Assembly: GCA_934162535.1 (NCBI GenBank)
Contig: CAKPJC010000011.1
Coordinates: forward strand, 1-56,256
DNA length: 56,256 nucleotides
Direction: 5' to 3'
From: an uncultured Clostridia bacterium
GTDB lineage: Bacteria > Bacillota > Clostridia > TANB77 > CAG-508
Part shown: piece by piece, positions 50,459 through 56,256 of the stretch
How the letters are laid out: the number at the start of each line of letters is the position of its first letter
Position numbering within the stretch: the first letter of the stretch is position 1
Made by a program: the position numbers and the translations under genes
Notes under the pieces: model-generated
What the model saw: the letters and a program-made list of their open reading frames with translations, nothing else
What the model was told of the DNA's origin: nothing
Databases searched by the model: none

Positions 50459-51277
50459 CTACTGATTTGTTATTACAAGTACTGTTTCTAGTTTTTCAAA
50501 GTCAACTGCTGTTTCAATTATCGCATATGAATCAATTTTGTTTGTACCTTCTACAATTTTCTTTATCTTTCCAACATGTATTCCTTTTATATATATTCCT
50601 CCAAGTCCTGATGTCTCTACACTATCTCCTTGTATGATGTTTGCATTTGCAGATATATATGTTGCTTTTAATGATGATTTTTTCTCAATAGTTCCTTTAC
50701 TTACCATACTTTCTCTTGTAGTGCTTGTTAAACAACTTGTCGAACTTGCACTGTCTGTTATTATTTGTATTTTTGCTGTATGTGATGTCACAGATACAAC
50801 ATACCCAACTAATCCTTCATTTGCAATTACAGTCATTTTTTCTGCTATTCCGTCTTCACGTCCAACATTTATTACTATTGTTTTTGAATAGTTGCTTATG
50901 TCTCTTGATATTATTGTTCCTGGTACTGTTGTGTATTGTCCATATTTTTCGGATAAGTTTAGTTCTTGTTTTAGTTGTTCATTTTCGTTTTTTATTATTT
51001 CATATTCTCTTAGACTTTGTTCGAGTTCACTTGTTCTTTGTTTTAATTGTTCATTTTCTTGCTTTAGTTCATTTATGTTTTCAAAGAATTTTTCGTTGTT
51101 GTTTACCTTGTTTTTTAAATATGTTAGTCCATTTTCAATTGGCACAACAACGGTATTCGCAATATTTTCTATTATTGTTGTGTCTTCTTTTTTTGTATTT
51201 GTAAATATTACTAATATTATTAATACAATTATAGTGATTACTACTCCTATAATTCCATTTTGCTTTTCTCTTTCCAT
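50459..51277 (-). CDS. mreC: Rod-shape-determining protein MreC
   Basis: A 272-residue protein with one N-terminal membrane helix (IIGVVITIIVLIILVIF), a coiled coil of about residues 60-100 (NELKQENEQLKQRTSELEQ) and the beta-rich MreC domain (VINVGREDGIAEKMTVIANE, GLVGYVVSV). It links MreB to the periplasmic synthesis machinery. GGAAGAG precedes the ATG. It lies between mreB and mreD in the conserved order. Confidence 0.9.
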   Translation of the reverse strand: MEREKQNGIIGVVITIIVLIILVIFTNTKKEDTTIIENIANTVVVPIENGLTYLKNKVNNNEKFFENINELKQENEQLKQRTSELEQSLREYEIIKNENEQLKQELNLSEKYGQYTTVPGTIISRDISNYSKTIVINVGREDGIAEKMTVIANEGLVGYVVSVTSHTAKIQIITDSASSTSCLTSTTRESMVSKGTIEKKSSLKATYISANANIIQGDSVETSGLGGIYIKGIHVGKIKKIVEGTNKIDSYAIIETAVDFEKLETVLVITNQ

Positions 51278-51290
51278 CTATTCTCTTCCT

Positions 51291-52322
51291 TTATCTTCTT
51301 TTTCTGGAATTTTTTAAAACAGTTTTTAGTTTGTCTATTTCTTGTAATGTTTTTTCTGTTCCTTTTACTACACTGTCTAATGGTTCTTCGGCGATATATA
51401 CTGGCATTCCTGTTTCAAGACTTATTAGCTTGTCCAGATTTTGTATCAGTGCTCCTCCTCCTGCTAATATAATTCCTTTTTCCATTATATCTGATGCAAG
51501 TTCTGGTGGTGTTTTTTCAAGTGTTATTTTTACCATCTCTACTATTTTTTCTATTGATTCTTTTAATGCTTCTTCAACTTGGTCTGATGATATTACTTCT
51601 GTTCTTGGTAATCCATTATTTAGGTCTCTTCCTTTTATTTCCATAGTCATTTGTGTCATTAGTGGCATTGCACATCCCAGTTCTTTTTTTACTTGTTCTG
51701 CTGTTGCTTCTCCAATTGCTAGGTTTAGTTCTCTTTTTGCATAGTTTACTATATCTTCGTCAAGTTCATCTCCTGCTATTCTTAATGAATTGCTTATTAC
51801 TATTCCTCCTAATGATATTACAGCTACTTCTGTTGTTCCTCCTCCAATGTCCACTATAATGTTACCACTTGGCTCTTCTATTTCTATTCCTGCACCTATT
51901 GCTGCTGCCATTGGTTCTTCTATTAAATATACTTCTCTTGCTCCTGCATGTAATACTGATTCTTCAACTGCTCTTTCTTCTACCTCTGTTATCCCTGATG
52001 GCACTCCTACTATTACTCTTGGTCTTATTGCATTGTATTTTTTACATACTCTTTCTAATATGTTTTTTAGTAATAGTTTTGTTGCTGTAAAGTCTGCTAT
52101 TACTCCATCTTTTAGTGGTCTTATTGCACTTATATCTTTTGGCGTTCTTCCTAACATTTCTTTTGCCTCAAATCCTGTTGCTAATATTTCCCCATTTTTA
52201 TTATCTATTGCAATAACTGCTGGTTCTCTTAATACTATTCCTTTCCCTTTTATTGTGACTAATATGTTTGCTGTTCCTAAATCTATTCCAATATCTCTAG
52301 ATTTGAATGACAAAAAATCCAT
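51291..52322 (-). CDS. mreB: Rod-shape-determining protein MreB
   Basis: A 343-residue actin homologue that organises lateral wall synthesis. Nucleotide-binding motifs: IGIDLGTANILV, IVDIGGGTTEVAV and GIILAGGGALIQNLD. The catalytic and polymerisation regions are conserved and the length is usual. AAGGAAGGA precedes the ATG. It is 23 bases after radC and the first of the mreBCD genes. Confidence 0.95.
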   Translation of the reverse strand: MDFLSFKSRDIGIDLGTANILVTIKGKGIVLREPAVIAIDNKNGEILATGFEAKEMLGRTPKDISAIRPLKDGVIADFTATKLLLKNILERVCKKYNAIRPRVIVGVPSGITEVEERAVEESVLHAGAREVYLIEEPMAAAIGAGIEIEEPSGNIIVDIGGGTTEVAVISLGGIVISNSLRIAGDELDEDIVNYAKRELNLAIGEATAEQVKKELGCAMPLMTQMTMEIKGRDLNNGLPRTEVISSDQVEEALKESIEKIVEMVKITLEKTPPELASDIMEKGIILAGGGALIQNLDKLISLETGMPVYIAEEPLDSVVKGTEKTLQEIDKLKTVLKNSRKRR

Positions 52323-52344
52323 TTTTATTCCTTCCTTTCATTTT

Positions 52345-53034
52345 TTAAAATCCCTGAGAAAATATGCTTTTATATTGCACCCTGCCTATTATTACATGGT
52401 CTATTAGTTCTATCCCCATTATTTCTGATGCTTGTTTTACTTTTCTAGTAAATTCTATGTCTTTTTGACTTGGTGTTGGGTCTCCACCTGGATGATTATG
52501 TACTAAAATTATTTTTGGTGCTTCTATTTTTATTGCTTCGCTTAGTATTGATTTTATCGAAGCTTTTACATAGTTTCCTGTTCCTTTTGCTATTTCCTTT
52601 ATTTTTATTATGTTGTTTCTGTTGTCTAACATTATTGTCTGTAGTATCTCTTGTTTTTCAAATCTCATTTTGTCCATTAATATGTTTGCTACATCTTTTG
52701 GGTTTGTTATTTTTGTTGTTTGATAGTTTATGTCTTGATTCATTCTACTTGATAATTCACATACTGCTTTTAGTTGAATAGCTTTTACTTTTCCTATTCC
52801 TTTTATTTTCATAAATTCTTCTATTGTTAGTTCTCTTAGAAAGTTTAGACCTTTTTCTTCACAGTCGTTTAGTTTTAGTATTTTTTGTGCTAGTCCTATT
52901 GATGTTTCTTCTTTTGTTCCTGTTTTTATTATTATTGCTATTAGTTCTGCATTTGTTAATGATTTTTCTCCATATTTTTCTAGTTTTTCATACGGTCTTT
53001 CTGTTTTTGGTAGTTCTTTCATTTTTATAGGCAA
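52345..53034 (-). CDS. radC: RadC-family JAMM protein
   Basis: A 229-residue protein. The N-terminal helix-hairpin-helix (LTIEEFMKIKGIGKVKAIQL) precedes the MPN/JAMM domain, with the metal motif HNHPGGDPTPSQKD and the earlier Glu. It was once thought a repair factor; the biochemical function is still unclear. TTG at 53034 is the likely start, with AGGAGG at an ideal 8-base distance; an ATG four codons on lies too far. It heads the operon radC-mreB-mreC-mreD-mrdA-minC. Confidence 0.9.
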   Translation of the reverse strand: MPIKMKELPKTERPYEKLEKYGEKSLTNAELIAIIIKTGTKEETSIGLAQKILKLNDCEEKGLNFLRELTIEEFMKIKGIGKVKAIQLKAVCELSSRMNQDINYQTTKITNPKDVANILMDKMRFEKQEILQTIMLDNRNNIIKIKEIAKGTGNYVKASIKSILSEAIKIEAPKIILVHNHPGGDPTPSQKDIEFTRKVKQASEIMGIELIDHVIIGRVQYKSIFSQGF

Positions 53035-53092
53035 TACTTTTTCCTCCTTTTTGTATTTGCCCCCTACGGATTTTTAATTTTTCCATGCTAAT

Positions 53093-53121
53093 ATTATATA
53101 TTGATTTTGTGATTTTTTCAA
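53093..53121 (-). promoter_or_regulatory. Promoter of the radC-mre-min operon
   Basis: On the minus strand, TTGAAA (53121-53116), 17 bases, TATAAT (53098-53093). Confidence 0.75.
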
Positions 53122-53192
53122 GTATTATGTGAATTTTTTAACACATTTTTCACATTAGTTTATTGTGTTCTTTTTTTACCATTTTTTTCAAC

Positions 53193-53221
53193 TTTAATTC
53201 TGGTTGGTTTCGTAGTATAAT
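53193..53221 (+). promoter_or_regulatory. Possible promoter of mecA
   Basis: TTTAAT (53193-53198), 17 bases, TATAAT (53216-53221), 24 bases ahead of the ATG. Confidence 0.5.
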
Positions 53222-53244
53222 ATAGTTAGTGATGGGAGGCTATT

Positions 53245-53820
53245 ATGGTTTTTGAAAAGTTGTCTGATAATAAAATTAAGATTATTCTTTCTAAGGAAGA
53301 TATGAAAGTTAGAAATATAGAAGATAAGGCTTTGTTGTCTAATCATTTGGAGGTTCAATCTGTTGTTCAGGATTTGCTTTTAGAGGCTGAAAAAAAGATT
53401 GATTTTAAAACAGCTGATGATGATTTGGTTGTTGAGTCTGTTCTTTCTAGTAATGGTGATTTTGTTTTCACTGTTACTAAGCTTTGTACTGATTTTGATA
53501 ATACTGTATTTCTACATAATGTTGTTATTTTAAAATTGAAAAATTTAGGAGATTTTATTGGTTTTTGTACATATGTTAATAATATTGATAACAAAGATTT
53601 TTTAGGATGTTTGTCACTTTATTTATATAATGGTGAGTATTATTTGTGCATTTATAATTATCCCTTTGCTCCTCAACATTTGCTTAATTCTCTTGTTGAG
53701 TTTGGAGATGTTATGCCTTTTTCTGATTATTTAATTGGTGCTTTTCAGGAGTATGGAAAGAAACTTTTAGATAGCTCCGGAATAGATAATTGTATTAAGT
53801 GGGCAAGTACTGTTGAGTAA
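53245..53820 (+). CDS. mecA: Adaptor protein MecA
   Basis: A 191-residue adaptor that hands substrates to the ClpC-ClpP protease. The N-terminal domain (KLSDNKIKIILSKEDM, then VQDLLLEAEKKIDF) matches MecA. The C-terminal part (about 85-191) is shorter than in Bacillus subtilis (218 residues), with the acidic linker mostly gone. GGAGG precedes the ATG. It is transcribed away from the radC operon and is monocistronic. Confidence 0.8.
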   Translation: MVFEKLSDNKIKIILSKEDMKVRNIEDKALLSNHLEVQSVVQDLLLEAEKKIDFKTADDDLVVESVLSSNGDFVFTVTKLCTDFDNTVFLHNVVILKLKNLGDFIGFCTYVNNIDNKDFLGCLSLYLYNGEYYLCIYNYPFAPQHLLNSLVEFGDVMPFSDYLIGAFQEYGKKLLDSSGIDNCIKWASTVE

Positions 53821-53849
53821 TTTTAAATTTTTTTATATTACATAGTCGA

Positions 53850-53881
53850 AGTGAGGAAATTTGTTACAGAATTTCCTCACT
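53850..53881. terminator. Bidirectional terminator between mecA and the M23 gene
   Basis: AGTGAGGAAATT (53850-53861) pairs with AATTTCCTCACT (53870-53881), with T runs on both sides. Confidence 0.85.
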
Positions 53882-53885
53882 TTTT

Positions 53886-54887
53886 TTAATATACATAATT
53901 TTGTGGGTTATATGCAACCCCATTTATTCTAACTTCTAAGTGTAAGTGGCTACCTGTACTATTTCCTGTTGAGCCGACTTCTGCTATTGCTTGTCCCTGT
54001 TCTACTGTTGCCCCCGCACTTAAATATAGTTTACTACAGTGTGCATACCATGTTTCTACGCCATTTCCATGTGATATTGCTGTCATATATCCATATGACC
54101 CTTTACGTCCTGAAAATGTTACTGTTCCTGATGCTGCTGCTTTTATTACTGTTCCCTTTGGTGCTGCGATATCTAGTCCTGTATGGTCGCTTGACCTTAT
54201 ACTACTTTTTGCTCCAAATCTTGATGTTATTTTTCCTGATATTGGTCTTATTAGGTTTACTCCACTTAATCCTACTTTTTGATATGATATTTGTGATGAT
54301 GTTCTTAGTTTTCCTGTTGTTGCAACTTTTGGTTTTGCTACTACCACTTCTTTTTTTACATATAAAGAAGCAACCGCATCATCTTTTGATGTAAAGTCTA
54401 TCATTTCTGTTTCATATAATTCTAATATTGATATTGATGCTATATTATTACTTTCTTTACTTTTTAATTCTTGTACTACTTGTTCTGCTGTTTGAAAATC
54501 TGCTACAAATGCTTTTTCTTCTTGTCCATCAAGTATTGCATAGTATTTATAATATGTTGTTCCTGATTCTTTTATTTTTTTGAATATTTCGTCATCATTT
54601 GTTACTATGTTTCTTTTTAGTAAACACATTTTGTATTCTGGTAGGTTGTCTACCTGTACAAATGCTATACTTCCATTTTCTCCTTCGCCATTTTCTATGT
54701 ATTTGTTTATTTTTGTTTGTAGTTTACTTTTGTCTTTGCTATATCCAACAAATTCACCATTTATTGTAACACTATATATTGGCTTAAAAAATAGTGCTAC
54801 AGCACATATTATTAAGAATACTGATGCAGTTATAAGTATTGTGAGCTTCATTGATTTTCTTGCAAATACTAATATATTTTTTATCAT
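53886..54887 (-). CDS. Membrane-anchored M23 endopeptidase
   Basis: A 333-residue protein. One N-terminal helix (LTILITASVFLIICAVALF) is followed by a long extracytoplasmic stalk and a C-terminal LytM/M23 domain with the zinc ligands HTGLDIAAP, YAHCSKL and SHLHLEVR. It probably cleaves peptidoglycan peptides, in growth or engulfment. The start at 54887 has AAAGGA upstream. The region before it (54960-55030) is a long pyrimidine-rich tract with no gene. Confidence 0.83.
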   Translation of the reverse strand: MIKNILVFARKSMKLTILITASVFLIICAVALFFKPIYSVTINGEFVGYSKDKSKLQTKINKYIENGEGENGSIAFVQVDNLPEYKMCLLKRNIVTNDDEIFKKIKESGTTYYKYYAILDGQEEKAFVADFQTAEQVVQELKSKESNNIASISILELYETEMIDFTSKDDAVASLYVKKEVVVAKPKVATTGKLRTSSQISYQKVGLSGVNLIRPISGKITSRFGAKSSIRSSDHTGLDIAAPKGTVIKAAASGTVTFSGRKGSYGYMTAISHGNGVETWYAHCSKLYLSAGATVEQGQAIAEVGSTGNSTGSHLHLEVRINGVAYNPQNYVY

Positions 54888-55077
54888 TATTTTTCCTTTC
54901 AATACACATTTTTCTTGTATTGTATATGAATTAACCTTATTTTAGCAATTATAATCATAAGCGATTTTCTTTGCTTTTTCTTTTGTCTTCTTTTCTTTGC
55001 TTTTCTTTTCTCTCCTTTTCTCTATTTTGTGCTTAGACCGTTTATATTTTTGATTTAAGTGTGTTTTTTAGACAAAA

Positions 55078-55111
55078 AAGTAAATTAGAGGTTGTTTTCT
55101 CTAATTTACTT
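55078..55111 (-). terminator. Terminator of the coat-protein operon
   Basis: AAGTAAATTAGAG (55078-55090) pairs with CTCTAATTTACTT (55099-55111). A T run follows on the minus strand. Confidence 0.85.
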
Positions 55112-55118
55112 CTTACTT

Positions 55119-55364
55119 TTATTGTTGTAGTTCTGTTTTTAGTGTTTGTATTTCTGTTGTTGTTGCTTTTTGAGCTGGCTTGTAGTATCCTTTTGCATTT
55201 GCAACTTTGAATAGTTCATATTGGAAACTTTCGTCTCCATTTCTTATTTGTTGAAATGTTTGTCTTAGTTGCATATTTTCTGTTTCTGCTATTGCTGTTT
55301 GATATGCATTTAAGTCTGCCTTGACATTTCCTAATATGTCATTTACCATTGTTTTTTCGTCCAT
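55119..55364 (-). CDS. CotF-like spore coat protein, second gene
   Basis: An 81-residue helical protein with MVNDILGNVKADLNAYQTAI and a Gln-rich second helix, ending KTELQQ. This is the second half of the CotF/ferritin-like spore coat family. The ATG at 55364 is chosen over 55370, since GGGAG would otherwise be too near. It is the last gene of a two-gene operon with 55379-55567, 14 bases downstream of it. Confidence 0.7.
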   Translation of the reverse strand: MDEKTMVNDILGNVKADLNAYQTAIAETENMQLRQTFQQIRNGDESFQYELFKVANAKGYYKPAQKATTTEIQTLKTELQQ

Positions 55365-55378
55365 TTTCATCTCTCCCT

Positions 55379-55567
55379 CTAATTATTTAAAAAACTCATT
55401 AGTTTTTGCTTTGTGTTTAATGCATCTTGTGCTGATTTTGTGAACATTTGCTTTATTTGAGCATCTTGCACTTGTCCTGAGTACGCTGATAGTTTTTGGT
55501 ATGCTGTCTCGTGTGCTCCTATTAGATGTCTTAGATGCTGTAGCTCTGCTTGTGTTAAGTCTGCCAT
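55379..55567 (-). CDS. CotF-like spore coat protein, first gene
   Basis: A 62-residue helical protein: ADLTQAELQHLRHLIGAHET, then a second helix to TKQKLMSFLNN. It is a short relative of CotF-type coat proteins, likely the partner of the next gene. The start at 55567 has AAAGGG upstream. The region between this and the frameshifted FGE-like gene is about 190 bases without another gene. Confidence 0.7.
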   Translation of the reverse strand: MADLTQAELQHLRHLIGAHETAYQKLSAYSGQVQDAQIKQMFTKSAQDALNTKQKLMSFLNN

Positions 55568-55761
55568 TTTTATCACCCTTTCTTGTTTTTTATGTTGTTA
55601 GTATGTGCAAGTTTTTCCATTTTATTCAATTTTTCAAAAAGTCTATTTGATATACAGTGTACTGTAAAAAATACTCAAGTATGGAATATCAGAACATTCT
55701 CTTCCGTAGCTCGCCTTTTTTTTTGCTATACCTATCATGGTGCATTACTATGCAAAGTTCG

Positions 55762-56256
55762 CTACTGTTTTATGTAAAATGTGCCTTCAACTCCGCATGT
55801 CATAGTACAAAAATTGGCTGTACGGACTGCGACCAGCTCTAACATATGCATTAGTTACTCTGTCCCCTTTATTATCATAATAACCGCCCCCTGCTGCCTC
55901 TGTAGCTGCCAGACCCCGAACTATTGGCCCCAAACGTCCATAGACTTACATTCCCTGCTAGGTCGTATATGTTATTCGCTTTTGCTCCTTCATAGGCTCC
56001 ACTTGCAATTATTGTTGAACTTCCTAAGTTCTTTGTTGCAGTTTCTTTTGATGTGTTTGTATAATATTCAAATTCATTATCCCTGTAATTTCCCCACTCT
56101 ACTGAACCCTCATAAATATCCAATGGTGTTTTCTCTCCTGTTCTTATTAGCCATTTCATTACTTGGTCATATTGTGTTTCCCATATCATACTTGTTTTTA
56201 CATTTGTATTTGTCCCTGATAATTTTTTACATTTTTTATATCCTTGATACCAATTT
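55762..56256 (-). pseudogene. FGE-like surface protein, C-terminal part, frameshifted
   Basis: Runs in from the right edge. The intact frame reads TNTNVKTSMIWETQYDQV, then VEWGNYRDNEFEYYTN, ANNIYDLAGNVSLWT and SYRGSRG, the C-terminal half of the sulfatase-modifying-factor-like fold. A stop at 55875 follows a five-C run (55887-55891). If one base is dropped there, reading goes on as GGYYDNKGDRVTNAYVRAG, and after a second shift near 55797 as CGVEGTFYIKQ with a stop at 55762, the normal family ending. Two indels thus break an otherwise well-preserved gene, or the edge sequence has errors. Confidence 0.6.

Noticed and set aside
1..56256. Circular plasmid or phage
   Set aside because: hisS, mreB, murI, spoIIE and acpS are chromosomal core genes; in-frame joining of the ends can be chance (1 in 3) within a multigene family.
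1..56256. Insertion sequences or integrases
   Set aside because: No transposase or integrase motif was seen in any intact gene; only short remnants near tRNA-Arg.

Overview
The window is very AT-rich DNA with strong AGGAGG-type ribosome sites, occasional TTG starts and dense intrinsic terminators. It carries sporulation genes (sigH, spoIIE, two CotF-like coat proteins, a PdaB-like deacetylase) beside Firmicutes-type housekeeping genes (mecA, mreBCD, minC, rarA). This points to a low-GC, endospore-forming member of the Clostridia, probably an uncultured gut lineage. The identification rests on gene content and composition only.

Layout. 1-905 and 55762-56256 are the edges of two genes (or one family) for surface proteins with a formylglycine-generating-enzyme-like fold; the right one is frameshifted. 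1.2-9.5 kb is mostly core: HD protein and phosphodiester glycosidase, hisS, sigH, murI, a Cys-rich protein, a split TauE/SafE pair, and the divergent rarA and ruvA. 9.5-25.4 kb is an accessory zone on the minus strand: an M23 peptidase with an unusual GNAT-like protein, a thymidylate kinase, and three separate operons that each end in a member of one small uncharacterised family (12479-12919, 17372-17830, 20924-21358). Their partners differ: an unknown helical protein, a possible ADP-ribosyltransferase-like protein, and two HExxH metallopeptidase-like proteins. Interspersed are an M18 aminopeptidase, an ECF sigma/anti-sigma pair, a LysR regulator, tRNA-Arg and gene remnants. 24.5-31.6 kb holds a winged-helix protein, an S1 protein, rluB, rluD, a polytopic membrane protein, a tandem-OB SSB and a polysaccharide deacetylase. 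31.8-37.4 kb is a second accessory zone: a pilin-like/BspA repeat surface protein, malQ, a phospholipase C-like gene of foreign composition, an XRE regulator and a third HExxH protein behind four 11-bp iterons. 37.6-46 kb: GltD-like oxidoreductase, uracil-DNA glycosylase, tatD, acpS, a tail-anchored protein, a WG-repeat protein and spoIIE. 46.2-55.6 kb: two small clostridial proteins, the radC-mreB-mreC-mreD-mrdA-minC cluster, mecA, an M23 peptidase and two coat proteins.

How the genes work together. The cell-shape operon sets up MreB/PBP2 elongation and MinC; SigH, SpoIIE, the coat proteins and the deacetylase belong to sporulation. The best candidates for an undescribed system are the three operons ending in the KIP-motif family. 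Two of them, plus tmk, share a near-identical promoter element. Functions there are inferred from sequence pattern and gene order only.
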